The notes beneath the pieces were generated by a model. That model did no database searches, was not told the origin of the DNA, and was given only the letters and a program-made list of their open reading frames with translations. A program made the translations under genes and the position numbers. This document shows positions 19,360 through 27,533 of a stretch of 64,000 bases of DNA, in pieces; position 1 is the first letter of the stretch; each line of letters starts with the position of its first letter. Source of the DNA: Limimaricola variabilis (GTDB lineage Bacteria; Pseudomonadota; Alphaproteobacteria; Rhodobacterales; Rhodobacteraceae); NCBI RefSeq assembly GCF_014195545.1, contig NZ_JACIBX010000001.1, positions 268,463 to 332,462 of the forward strand, in the 5' to 3' direction.

Positions 19360-20757
19360 TCAGACCTCCATCACATGCGGCGGTGAGGAAAGCAGCGCCG
19401 CGAGCCGGTCGATCGCCGCCACGAAGGCCGCATCCTCGCGCAGGCCGGTCACCGCGATCCGCACCGCCGAGGGCGCCCGCCCGTCGATCAGCGCGAACTC
19501 GTCGGCGGGCTTGAGCCGCACGCCCTCGGCCTCGGCGGCGCGCGACAGCGAAGACGGGCGCCAGCCGCGCGGCAGGTCGAGCCAGGCGAAGGGCACGCCC
19601 TCCCGGGTGCGGGGCTGCCACGGCGCGAGCCGGTCGCGCAGGATCGCGAGGCGGCGGGACTGCACCTCGAGCACGGCGTCGCGGACCCGCGCGGCCACGC
19701 CCGAGGCCAGCGCGGCCTCGGCCAGCATCACGGTCGGGCGCGAGAGGCCGAAGAACTGCTGCTGCGCCGCGACGCGGGGCAGCGCCGCGCGGCCCGGCGA
19801 AGAGAGGATCGCGCCGAGCCGCAGATCGGGGCTCAGCGTCTTAGACAGCGTCGTCACCACCCAGGAGCGTTCCGGGGCGAGGCGGCGATAGCTGGCATCC
19901 TCCCCGGCATCGGAGCGGAAGCAGTCATCGTCGATGATCTGCATATTGTACTCCCGCGCGATCGATACAATTTGCGCCCGTCGCGCCGGGGAAGTGCGGA
20001 TGGTCGTCGGATTGTGTGCCTCAGCACTGGTACAAAGCAGCTGTGCGCCAGTCTCCCGGCAAGCCCGCTCCAATGCGTCGGGCAGCAGCCCCTCCTCGTC
20101 GAAGGCAACGCCCTGGATCTCGGCCCGGACCAGCGCCGCGGCGTGGCGGAAGCCGGGATAGGCCAGCTCTTCGGTCAGCACGACCGGGCGTGGCCCGTGC
20201 AGCAGCGCCTGCAGCAGCACCACCATGCCATGCTGGGCGCCGGAGGTGAGCACCACGTCTTCGGCCGTGACCGGGCCATGGGCGGGCGCGGCGAACCATT
20301 CCCCCAACGCCGCGCGCAGCCCCGCATCCGCTTCGGGATCGGGATAGCTGACATAGGCGCCGGGGGCGGGATCCGGCAGTGTTTTCAGCAGATCATGCAG
20401 CATTCGTCCCTGCCCGACATCGGCCACCTGCGCGGTCCGCAGGTTCAGCATCCGGCCATCGGCGGCAAAGCCTGCCGTGTCGAGCAGCGCCGGCAGCGGT
20501 GCCGGAATATCCGGCTCGGCGACGAAGGTGCCGCGCCCGACCACCGCCCGCAGCACCTCCTGATCAACGAGGTCCTTATAGGCGCGGGCCACGGTGCCCG
20601 GCGTCACGCCAAGCCGCCATGCCACCTCGCGCACCGGCGGCAGACGGTGGCCCGGCGCGATCGCCCCGGTGCCGATCGCCTGCTGGATGGAGCGCTTCAG
20701 CGCCTGATGCTTGACCGGGCCACCCTCGTCGAGGCTGGGCCACCAGATTGTATCCAT
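19360..20757 (-). CDS. MocR-type GntR/aminotransferase-fold regulator
   Basis: A 465-residue regulator with a GntR winged helix at residues about 12-80 (LPPVREVAWRLGVTPGTVARAYKDL) fused to a fold-type I aminotransferase domain. The PLP-binding Lys is Lys306 in TTLSKTLSPDLRLG, so the cofactor site is intact. MocR proteins use PLP as an effector and usually control a divergent gene; here the divergent partner is a DUF1127 gene 90 bases away, and TTGTAT direct repeats lie between them. The regulated metabolite is unknown. Confidence 0.93.
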   Translation of the reverse strand: MDTIWWPSLDEGGPVKHQALKRSIQQAIGTGAIAPGHRLPPVREVAWRLGVTPGTVARAYKDLVDQEVLRAVVGRGTFVAEPDIPAPLPALLDTAGFAADGRMLNLRTAQVADVGQGRMLHDLLKTLPDPAPGAYVSYPDPEADAGLRAALGEWFAAPAHGPVTAEDVVLTSGAQHGMVVLLQALLHGPRPVVLTEELAYPGFRHAAALVRAEIQGVAFDEEGLLPDALERACRETGAQLLCTSAEAHNPTTIRTSPARRAQIVSIAREYNMQIIDDDCFRSDAGEDASYRRLAPERSWVVTTLSKTLSPDLRLGAILSSPGRAALPRVAAQQQFFGLSRPTVMLAEAALASGVAARVRDAVLEVQSRRLAILRDRLAPWQPRTREGVPFAWLDLPRGWRPSSLSRAAEAEGVRLKPADEFALIDGRAPSAVRIAVTGLREDAAFVAAIDRLAALLSSPPHVMEV

Positions 20758-20828
20758 GACAAAACTTCCGTGGACGTCAATACGCGTTCATTGTATGCCT
20801 GTTTTCACAGCATAGCAGCACATTGTAT
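20747..20828. promoter_or_regulatory. TTGTAT direct repeats, candidate MocR operator
   Basis: Three ATTGTAT copies in the same orientation at 20747, 20790 and 20822, spaced 43 and 32 bases apart (about four and three helical turns). They sit in and beside the divergent promoter of the MocR gene and the DUF1127 gene. MocR regulators generally bind direct repeats, so this is a plausible autoregulatory site; binding is inferred. Confidence 0.5.
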
Positions 20829-20847
20829 CGACACAAGAGAGACCGTC

Positions 20848-21069
20848 ATGACCACCCTCGCCCGGACCACCCTGCCCTATGAGGCCGCCCTCGATCAGGG
20901 GGCCATCTCCGCCCTGCTCGTCGGCCTCGCCCGCAAGGTCGCCGTGTGGGAGCGTCGTGCCCGCACCCGCCGGGCGCTGTCGCATCTCGACGCGACGGCG
21001 CTGCGCGACCTCGGTCTCGACCCCATGACCGCGCAGGCCGAAGCCGCGCGCCCGTTCTGGAAGGGCTGA
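20848..21069 (+). CDS. DUF1127 domain small protein
   Basis: A 73-residue protein whose C-terminal half (WERRARTRRALSHLDATALRDLGLD) is the DUF1127/YjiS-like Arg-rich motif. Small DUF1127 proteins in alphaproteobacteria have been linked to phosphate and carbon metabolism and RNA handling, but no specific role can be assigned here. It lies divergent to the MocR gene and ends 22 bases before a strong terminator. Confidence 0.88.
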   Translation: MTTLARTTLPYEAALDQGAISALLVGLARKVAVWERRARTRRALSHLDATALRDLGLDPMTAQAEAARPFWKG

Positions 21070-21091
21070 TCCCCGGCCCGACCATGCCTGC

Positions 21092-21119
21092 GGGGCCGGA
21101 TGCGTCCGGCCCCTTTTTT
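21092..21119 (+). terminator. Intrinsic terminator of the DUF1127 gene
   Basis: Perfect 9-bp stem GGGGCCGGA / TCCGGCCCC with TGCG loop (21092-21113), followed by six T. It ends at the stop codon of the convergent thioesterase gene. Confidence 0.92.
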
Positions 21120-21556
21120 CATGCCGGTGCCGCGCCCTGCGCGGCGCCGGGCGGGATCGAATAGGTCATCGAGGCCCGCGCCACCGGTGCCGCCTCCCCC
21201 TCGCTGAACAAGAGCGCCTCGCCCACTGCCAGCCGGCGACCGAGCTTCAGCAGTCGCGTCTCCGCCAGGAGATCGCGCCCTGCATCCGGCTTGCGCAGGA
21301 AATCGATCGAGGCCCCGGTCGTCACCGCAAGCCCCACCGGGCCGATCCGCGACAGGATTGCCAGATAGATCGCCACGTCGGCGAGGCCGAACATTGCTGG
21401 CCCCGACACCGTGCCGCCCGGGCGCAGATGCATCTCCTCGACCAGAAGCCGCAGCACCAGCCGCGCCTCGGTCGCCTCCTCCACGGCGAACTGCGTCGCC
21501 ACCTGCGCGAAATCGCGCGCCAGAAACGCGGCCAGCGCCGCCCGGTCCATCTTCAT
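21119..21556 (-). CDS. PaaI-family (hotdog) thioesterase
   Basis: A 145-residue hotdog-fold protein with the PaaI-like layout: MHLRPGGTVSGPAMFGLADVAIY, the helix containing the usual catalytic Asp/Asn region, then strands including TTGASIDFLRKPDAGRDLLAE. Such enzymes hydrolyse acyl-CoA or aromatic-acyl-CoA thioesters. The ATG at 21556 follows GGGAGGAG with good spacing. It faces the corrinoid gene across a 206-base divergent region; the substrate is unknown. Confidence 0.87.
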   Translation of the reverse strand: MKMDRAALAAFLARDFAQVATQFAVEEATEARLVLRLLVEEMHLRPGGTVSGPAMFGLADVAIYLAILSRIGPVGLAVTTGASIDFLRKPDAGRDLLAETRLLKLGRRLAVGEALLFSEGEAAPVARASMTYSIPPGAAQGAAPA

Positions 21557-21762
21557 GTGGTCTCCTCCCGGCGTCACGTTCGGTCGGCGGCTCGATCCGC
21601 GCAAGCCCGGAGTTGAGCGCGCCTCATGATGGTGCTGCCCCGTTTTCATTTGCATCGCCGTCGGTTGCGATGCAGGCAGTGTCGGAAACGACCGCGACCG
21701 ATGCCCCGATCCGGGCATTGATCCGACCGAAAGACATCGCCCGCCCCGAGGAGTGCCGCGAC

Positions 21763-22467
21763 ATGGCCGACGAAGACGACCTGATCCTTTCCGAACTCGA
21801 TGACGAGGAACTCGTCGCGCAGATGTTCGACGACCTCTATGACGGCCTCAGGGACGAGATCATGGAGGCCACCCAGATCCTGCTCGATCGCGGCTGGGCG
21901 CCCTATGACGTTCTGACCAAGGCGCTGGTCGGCGGCATGACTATCGTCGGCAACGATTTCCGGGACGGGATCCTGTTCGTGCCCGAGGTGCTGCTCGCGG
22001 CCAATGCCATGAAGGGCGGCATGTCGATCCTCAAGCCGCTGCTGGCCGAGACCGATGCGCCGCGCATGGGCAAGATGGTGATCGGTACCGTCAAGGGCGA
22101 CATCCACGACATCGGCAAGAACCTCGTCGCGATGATGATGGAGGGCGCGGGCTTCGAGATCGTCGATCTCGGGATCAACAACGCGGTCGAGAGCTATCTC
22201 GAGGCGCTGGCGCGTGAGAAAGCCGACATTCTGGGCATGTCGGCGCTGCTGACCACCACCATGCCCTACATGAAGGTCGTGATCGACACGATGAAGGAGC
22301 AGGGCATCCGCGACGACTACATCGTGCTGGTGGGCGGCGCGCCGCTGAACGAGGAATTCGGCCGCGCGATCGGTGCCGACGCCTATTGCCGCGACGCCGC
22401 CGTCGCGGTCGAGACGGCCAAGGACTGGATCTCGCGCCGCCACAACCAGATGCAGGCGGGCGCCTGA
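21763..22467 (+). CDS. Corrinoid (cobalamin-binding) methyl-carrier protein
   Basis: A 234-residue methyltransferase corrinoid protein of the MtbC/MtgC type. Residues about 15-95 are the helical cap domain; the Rossmann B12-binding domain follows with the lower-ligand motif D113-x-H115-x-x-G118 in GDIHDIGKN. The partner methylase is presumably the MttB-like protein encoded at 3366-4928. The ATG at 21763 was chosen because the family starts close to the cap helices. The DUF1638 gene starts at or just after its stop, so the two are likely coupled. Confidence 0.93.
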   Translation: MADEDDLILSELDDEELVAQMFDDLYDGLRDEIMEATQILLDRGWAPYDVLTKALVGGMTIVGNDFRDGILFVPEVLLAANAMKGGMSILKPLLAETDAPRMGKMVIGTVKGDIHDIGKNLVAMMMEGAGFEIVDLGINNAVESYLEALAREKADILGMSALLTTTMPYMKVVIDTMKEQGIRDDYIVLVGGAPLNEEFGRAIGADAYCRDAAVAVETAKDWISRRHNQMQAGA

Positions 22468-23099
22468 GCGGGCCCGCCCCCTCCGACGCCGCGCTGACGC
22501 GCGAGGGCCTCGCCCCATCCGGGCGGGGCCGCGTGCTGGTGATCGCCTGCGGCGCGCTGGCGCGCGAGATCCTCGCGCTGATCGGGCAGCGCGGCTGGGA
22601 TCACCTCGATTTGCACTGCCTGCCCGCCATCCTGCACAACCGACCCGACCGGATCGCCCCGGCGGTCGAGGCGGCGGTGACCGCCCGGCGCGACCGCTAT
22701 GACAGGGTCTTCGTCGCCTATGCCGATTGCGGCACCGGCGGCGATCTCGCCCGCAGCTGCGCCCGGCTGGGCGTCGAGATGATCGAAGGCCCGCATTGCT
22801 ACGCCTTCTACGAAGGCGTGGCGGCGTTCGAAGCCAAGGGCGAGGTGACCTGCTTCTACCTCACCGACTTTCTGGTGCGGCAGTTCGACGCCTTCGTCTG
22901 GGAGCCGCTCGGCCTCGACCGGCATCCCGAGCTGCGCGACATGTATTTCGGCAATTACACGACGCTGGTCTACCAAGCGCAGACCGACGACCCCGCGCTC
23001 ACCGACCTCGCCCGGCGCCATGCCGAACGGCTGGGGCTGGGCTTCGAGCATCGGCTGACGGGGTATGGCGAGCTGGAGACCGCCCTGGCGCGGGCCTAG
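22464..23099 (+). CDS. DUF1638 domain protein
   Basis: A protein of about 211 residues matching DUF1638, with LVIACGALAREIL near the N-terminus, VFVAYADCGTGGDLA, GPHCYAFYEG and DMYFGNYTTLVYQ. The conserved Cys residues (ACGA, DCGTGG, HCY) suggest a metal or cofactor site. DUF1638 genes commonly accompany MttB-like methyltransferases and corrinoid proteins, so a role in one-carbon methyl transfer is inferred. The start is uncertain: no ATG is in frame; CTG at 22464 overlapping the corrinoid stop, TTG at 22386 or GTG at 22533 are the options. Confidence 0.82.
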   Translation: MSGPAPSDAALTREGLAPSGRGRVLVIACGALAREILALIGQRGWDHLDLHCLPAILHNRPDRIAPAVEAAVTARRDRYDRVFVAYADCGTGGDLARSCARLGVEMIEGPHCYAFYEGVAAFEAKGEVTCFYLTDFLVRQFDAFVWEPLGLDRHPELRDMYFGNYTTLVYQAQTDDPALTDLARRHAERLGLGFEHRLTGYGELETALARA

Positions 23100-23506
23100 G
23101 CCGCGGCGAGCGCGGTCTCGCGGATCCGCTCGACCATGGCGCGCAGCCCGTTCGAACGCTGCGCCGACAGGTGGTCGTTGAGGCCGAGCCGGGCCAGCTC
23201 GCCGCCGGCATCGATCCGGGGCACCTCGGCCACGGGCAGCCCGTCATAGAGCGCGTGCAGCACCGCGATCAGCCCGCGCACGATCATCGCATCGCTGTCG
23301 CCCCGGAAGTGGTAGGCGCCGCCTTCGGGCGCAGGCACGAGCCAGACCTGGCTGGCGCAGCCATGCACCTTGGTGGCGGGCACCTTGAGCGCGTCCTCGA
23401 GCGGCTCCATCGCGCGACCAAGCTCGATCACGTGGCGGTAGCGATCCTCCCAGTCATCGAGAAACTCGAAGGTCTCGGCAATTTCCTCGAAGGCGGGCTG
23501 GGCCAT
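23096..23506 (-). CDS. sufE: SufE-family sulfur acceptor
   Basis: A 136-residue SufE protein, which takes persulfide sulfur from the cysteine desulfurase SufS for Fe-S cluster assembly. The acceptor Cys50 lies in KVHGCASQVWLV, the conserved SufE motif. The gene stands apart from any suf operon in this window. It ends with a 4-base overlap of the convergent DUF1638 gene. Confidence 0.95.
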   Translation of the reverse strand: MAQPAFEEIAETFEFLDDWEDRYRHVIELGRAMEPLEDALKVPATKVHGCASQVWLVPAPEGGAYHFRGDSDAMIVRGLIAVLHALYDGLPVAEVPRIDAGGELARLGLNDHLSAQRSNGLRAMVERIRETALAAA

Positions 23507-23615
23507 CTATGTCTCCTGCGGTTCGGGCATGCCTTCTACGTAAGGATGCCGCCCGGTTTTGCCAGTGGCAGGAGCGTCATCCCCGCCGCTTGGATCATTG
23601 AAATGCCGGCGCGGC

Positions 23616-24788
23616 TCAGAGTTCGACGGTCACTACCTGCGCGCCCTTCGCGGCGAGCGCCACGCGGCCCTCGCACAGCGCCAGCGCCTGCTCGCCGAAC
23701 ACCTCGCGGCGCCAGCCATAGAGCGCGTGCACCTCGCGTTCGCCCGCCGCCAGCGCGTCGAGATCGGCCGACGACGCGATCAGCTTGGGCGCGACGCCTT
23801 CGGCTTCGGAGCGCGCCTTGAGCAGCACGCGCAGCAAGTCGGCGAGCGCCGGGTTGACCTGAAGCTGGTCGCGCGGCTTCTCGGCCTTCGGCAGCTTGTC
23901 GGCGGGCAGCTTCGCGGCCCGGTCGATCGCCGCAAGGATGCCTTCGGCGATCTCGCCCTTGCGGGCCTCGCGCAGCAGCAGGCGTGACCGGCCCAGATCC
24001 TTTTCCGAGGCGGGCCGGGTCGAGGCCAGCTCGACCAGTGCGTCATCCTTGAAGACCCGCGAGCGCGGCACGTCGCGTTCCTGCGCGTAGGCTTCGCGGA
24101 ACTGCGCCAGCTCGCGCAGCGCGGCGATGAATTTCGGGCTGTTGGAACGCGTCTTGACCCGCTGCCAGGCTTCGGTGGGATCGACACGGTAGGTGGCGGG
24201 ATCGTTCAGCACCGCCATCTCTTCGGCAACCCAACGGGCGCGGCCGGTCTTCTTGAGCTGGGCCGCGAGCCATTCGTAGATCACCCGCAGATGCGTCACG
24301 TCGGCAAGAGCATAAGCCATCTGCGCCTCAGAAAGCGGGCGGCGCGACCAGTCGGTGAAGCGCGAGGACTTGTCGATCTCGGCGCGCGCGATCTTGCGCA
24401 CCAGCGTCTCGTAACCGGCCTGCTCGCCGAAGCCGCAGACCATCGCCGCGACCTGCGTGTCGAAGAGCGGCGCGGGGATCAGCCCGGCCTCGACCTGGAA
24501 GATCTCCAGATCCTGGCGCGCGGCATGGAACACCTTGACCACGCCCGGGTCGCGGAACAGCGTGTAGAGCGGCGCGAGGTCGAGTCCCTCGACCAGCGGA
24601 TCGACCAGCACGGCACTGCCCTCACCGCCATCCGGGCCGTCGGCGCCGGGATGGGCAAGCTGGATCAGGCAGAGCTTGGAATAGTAGGTCCGCTCGCGCA
24701 GGAACTCCGTGTCCACCGTGACATAGGGGTGCTTCGCAGCCCTGTCGCAAAAGGCGGCGAGGTCTTCGGTGGTGGTGATCGTCTGCAT
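23616..24788 (-). CDS. rnd: Ribonuclease D
   Basis: A 390-residue 3'-5' exoribonuclease involved in tRNA 3' maturation. The DEDDy catalytic residues are visible: Asp26 and Glu28 in VTVDTEFLRE, the second Asp in HAARQDLEIF, and Tyr plus Asp in MAYALADVTHL. The second half contains an HRDC domain (FREAYAQERDVPRSRVFKDDALVELA). It is a single-gene unit upstream of the convergent or parallel neighbours. Confidence 0.96.
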   Translation of the reverse strand: MQTITTTEDLAAFCDRAAKHPYVTVDTEFLRERTYYSKLCLIQLAHPGADGPDGGEGSAVLVDPLVEGLDLAPLYTLFRDPGVVKVFHAARQDLEIFQVEAGLIPAPLFDTQVAAMVCGFGEQAGYETLVRKIARAEIDKSSRFTDWSRRPLSEAQMAYALADVTHLRVIYEWLAAQLKKTGRARWVAEEMAVLNDPATYRVDPTEAWQRVKTRSNSPKFIAALRELAQFREAYAQERDVPRSRVFKDDALVELASTRPASEKDLGRSRLLLREARKGEIAEGILAAIDRAAKLPADKLPKAEKPRDQLQVNPALADLLRVLLKARSEAEGVAPKLIASSADLDALAAGEREVHALYGWRREVFGEQALALCEGRVALAAKGAQVVTVEL

Positions 24789-24880
24789 GTCGTCCCGGGC
24801 TTGCGGAGAAAAGAGGGCGGCGCTGGCGCGCCGGTCCCCGTTCTCTTAGGCGATGCGCGCCGGGATGGAAAGCATGGCCC

Positions 24881-25477
24881 TCAGAGCAGTACCGGCCGGC
24901 GGTCGCCGACGGCGAAACGCCGCAGCACCATCGGGTAGAGCCGGTGCTCCTGCACCAAGACCCGGGCAGCCAGATCGTCGGGGGTATCGCCCGCCTCGAT
25001 CCTGACCCGCGCCTGTCCGAGCACCGGGCCGCCGTCGAGCTCGGCGGTCACCTCGTGCACCGAGCATCCATGCTCGGCATCGCCGGCCTCGATCGCCCGG
25101 GCATGGGTGTGCAGCCCGCGATATTTCGGCAGCAGCGAGGGATGGATGTTGAGCATCCGGCCCTCCCAGCGGCTGATGAAGCCCGGGGTCAGGATCCGCA
25201 TGAAGCCCGCGAGGCAGATGATGTCGGGCCGAGCCCGCTCCAACCGCTCGGTCAGGGCCGCCTCGAAGGCGGCGCGATCCTTGCCGAAGGGCCGGTGATC
25301 GACCGCCGCCGTCTCGATCCCGAGATCGGCGGCCCGGGCCAGCCCGGCCGCCTCCGGGTCGTTCGAGGCCACCAGCACCGGCCTCGCCGGGTGGTCGCCG
25401 GCCATGTCGCGGACCAGCGCCAGCATGTTCGAGCCGCCGCCCGAGATCAGAATGGCGACGCGCTTGTGGTCGATCAC
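24881..25477 (-). CDS. purN: Phosphoribosylglycinamide formyltransferase
   Basis: Transfers a formyl group from 10-formyl-THF to GAR in purine synthesis. 198 residues with the N-terminal [15 protein letters not shown] phosphate-binding loop, the catalytic [18 protein letters not shown] block and the Asp of LDGGPVLGQ. The start is a GTG at 25477 overlapping the purM stop by 4 bases (GTGA), so purM-purN is a coupled operon. Confidence 0.96.
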   Translation of the reverse strand: MIDHKRVAILISGGGSNMLALVRDMAGDHPARPVLVASNDPEAAGLARAADLGIETAAVDHRPFGKDRAAFEAALTERLERARPDIICLAGFMRILTPGFISRWEGRMLNIHPSLLPKYRGLHTHARAIEAGDAEHGCSVHEVTAELDGGPVLGQARVRIEAGDTPDDLAARVLVQEHRLYPMVLRRFAVGDRRPVLL

Positions 25478-26514
25478 GACAGCGTGCCCTCGTAGGCGAC
25501 CCCCTGCCCGGCCACGACCCGGCCGAGCCGATGCACCGTCTCGCCCTCGGCGACCAGCAGCTCGGTCAGCGCGTCGGCACGCTCGGCGGAAACGGCCAGC
25601 ACCATGCCGATGCCGGAGTTGAAGGTCTTGAGCATCTCGGCCTGCTCCAGTCCGCCTTCGCGCATCAGCCAGTCGAAGACCGGAGGCAGCGTCCAAGCGC
25701 CCAGATCGACCTCGGCGCCCAGCCCCTCAGGCAGGACGCGCGGCAGGTTCTCGGTCAGGCCGCCGCCGGTGATATGCGCCAGCGCGTGCACTCCGCCGGC
25801 GCGGATCGCCGCCAGCACCTGCTTCACATAGAGCCGGGTCGGCGCCAGCAGCGCCGCGCCCAAGCTTTCGTCGGAGAAGGGCGAGGCGTCGTCCCAGCCC
25901 AGCCCGGCGCGCTCGACGATGCGGCGCACCAGCGAATAGCCGTTGGAATGAACGCCGTCGGAGGCGAGGCCAAGGAGCACGTCGCCCTCGGTCACGCCGT
26001 CGGGCAGCGCCTGCCCCCGCTCCATCGCGCCCACCGCGAAACCGGCGAGATCGAAATCGCCGGCCGGGTACATGCCGGGCATCTCCGCCGTCTCACCGCC
26101 GATCAGCGCGGCCCCGGAGGCCTCGCAGCCCGCCGCGATGCCCTCGATCACCCGCGCCGCATCGTCGAGCGCGAGCTTGCCGGTGGCGAAGTAGTCGAGG
26201 AAGAACAGCGGCTCGGCGCCCTGGCAGACGAGGTCGTTGACGCACATCGCCACGAGGTCGATGCCGACGCCGTCGACATGGCCGGTATCGATCGCGATCC
26301 GCAGCTTGGTGCCGACCCCGTCGGTCGCGGCGACCAGGATCGGATCGGTGTAGCCGGCGGCCTTGAGATCGAACAGCGCGCCGAAGCCGCCGAGGCCGGA
26401 CATGGTGCCGGGTCGGTCGGTACGTTTCGCCGCGGGCTTGATCCGTTCCACGAGCGCGTTGCCCGCGTCGATATCCACCCCCGCCTGCGCGTAAGTGAGC
26501 CCGTCCTTCTGCAT
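25474..26514 (-). CDS. purM: Phosphoribosylformylglycinamidine cyclo-ligase
   Basis: AIR synthetase of de novo purine synthesis, 346 residues as expected. Recognised by [20 protein letters not shown] at the N-terminus, [20 protein letters not shown] (ATP/phosphate site), [13 protein letters not shown] and the [14 protein letters not shown] block. It is the first gene of the purM-purN operon. Confidence 0.98.
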   Translation of the reverse strand: MQKDGLTYAQAGVDIDAGNALVERIKPAAKRTDRPGTMSGLGGFGALFDLKAAGYTDPILVAATDGVGTKLRIAIDTGHVDGVGIDLVAMCVNDLVCQGAEPLFFLDYFATGKLALDDAARVIEGIAAGCEASGAALIGGETAEMPGMYPAGDFDLAGFAVGAMERGQALPDGVTEGDVLLGLASDGVHSNGYSLVRRIVERAGLGWDDASPFSDESLGAALLAPTRLYVKQVLAAIRAGGVHALAHITGGGLTENLPRVLPEGLGAEVDLGAWTLPPVFDWLMREGGLEQAEMLKTFNSGIGMVLAVSAERADALTELLVAEGETVHRLGRVVAGQGVAYEGTLS

Positions 26515-26623
26515 CGCGTCCCCCGAATGCCGGTTTGTGAAGTGACGCCGCGATACCTCAGACCCCCCGCGAGGGCCAGCGCCAACTTGACCCGGACAGG
26601 CTGTCTGCTAGGAGAAAGCCCGG

Positions 26624-26699
26624 GGGCCCGTAGCTCAACGGTCAGAGCAGACCGCTCATAACGGTTTGGTTGGGGGTTCAAATCCCTCCGGGCCTACCA
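26624..26699 (+). tRNA. tRNA-Ile2 (anticodon CAT, lysidine type)
   Basis: 76-nt cloverleaf with 7-bp acceptor GGGCCCG / CGGGCCT (one G-T at 1-72), D-arm GCTCAACGGTCAGAGC, anticodon loop CTCATAA, T-arm GGGGGTTCAAATCCCTC and encoded CCA. The CAT anticodon could mean Met or Ile2. The C4-G69 and C5-G68 acceptor pairs match the identity elements used by TilS on tRNA-Ile2 and differ from elongator tRNA-Met, so modification to lysidine and decoding of AUA is predicted. Confidence 0.9.
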
Positions 26700-26731
26700 A
26701 ATCATCATCTCGAACCCCGGCAGTGGTGAAA

Positions 26732-26750
26732 GAACCGCCATTCGCGGTTT
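26732..26750 (+). terminator. Weak stem-loop after tRNA-Ile2
   Basis: AACCGC / GCGGTT stem (26733-26738, 26744-26749) with a 5-base loop and only two or three T after it, about 33 bases past the tRNA. Possible weak terminator or processing site. Confidence 0.35.
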
Positions 26751-26828
26751 CGGACCTGTCCGGGGCTGGACCCGCACGGAACGCGTGTGGCACCCTCGAA
26801 CGGGGGCCTTGGGGACGTGGAATAGCAG

Positions 26829-27533
26829 ATGATCGAATTGCCTTGGGGGCTCGGCCGGCTCGACCGGCGGGTTCTGTTCACCCTTGTCGCGCTCGATCTC
26901 GTGCTGCTGGCGATCGGCATACGCTACGGGGTGATGGTGGCGCTCGACCCGTCCGTGCATTGGCCCCGGCCGCTCCAGTTCGACCACGACTGGGGCATCG
27001 CCGAGATGCTCAACTACGTGAAATGGCTGGTCGCCGCCGCAGCGCTCGGCCTCGCATGGCGGCGGGATCGGGCGCTGCTGCCCGCGGCGATCGCGGCGAC
27101 GTTGCTGCTCGCGGTGCTCGACGATGCCGGGCGGCTGCATGAGCGCGGCAGCATCGCGCTGGCGCTCGGCACCGGGCTTTTCGACCGCATCGGCAGCCTT
27201 GCCTTCCAGCTATGCGAGCTGGTGGTCTGGGCCGGGCTCGGCCTTCTCTGCCTCGGCCCGCTGCTGCTTGGCTGGCGCCGCGCGGATGTTGGGCTCCGGC
27301 GCCGGGCGGCGGGGCTCGGACTGTTCTTCGGCGGCGTCGCCCTCTGCGCGATGGGCATCGACACGCTGCATGTGCTTGTCGGCCTGGCCTGGCCCGACCA
27401 GCCGCTTCTCGGCGGCCTGTTCATGGTGGCCGAGGGCGGCGGCGAGAACCTGTTTCTCAGCCTGATGACGGCGCAGGCGGTGGGCAGCTTCGGTCGCGGC
27501 GGCCTCAGCGCACCAGCACCAGTTCGGCCCTGA
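26829..27533 (+). CDS. Membrane protein of unknown function
   Basis: A 234-residue protein with about six hydrophobic segments, for example RRVLFTLVALDLVLLAIGI, LVAAAALGLAW, AAIAATLLLAVL, LVVWAGLGLLCLGPLLLGW and GLGLFFGGVALCAMGI. Acidic/His residues lie between helices (DDAGRLHERG, FMVAEGGGENLF). I do not recognise the family. Its last 29 bases overlap the end of the convergent histidine kinase gene. Confidence 0.72.
   Translation: MIELPWGLGRLDRRVLFTLVALDLVLLAIGIRYGVMVALDPSVHWPRPLQFDHDWGIAEMLNYVKWLVAAAALGLAWRRDRALLPAAIAATLLLAVLDDAGRLHERGSIALALGTGLFDRIGSLAFQLCELVVWAGLGLLCLGPLLLGWRRADVGLRRRAAGLGLFFGGVALCAMGIDTLHVLVGLAWPDQPLLGGLFMVAEGGGENLFLSLMTAQAVGSFGRGGLSAPAPVRP

Noticed and set aside
26624-26699. 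Elongator tRNA-Met
   Set aside because: Acceptor pairs C4-G69 and C5-G68 fit tRNA-Ile2 rather than elongator Met.
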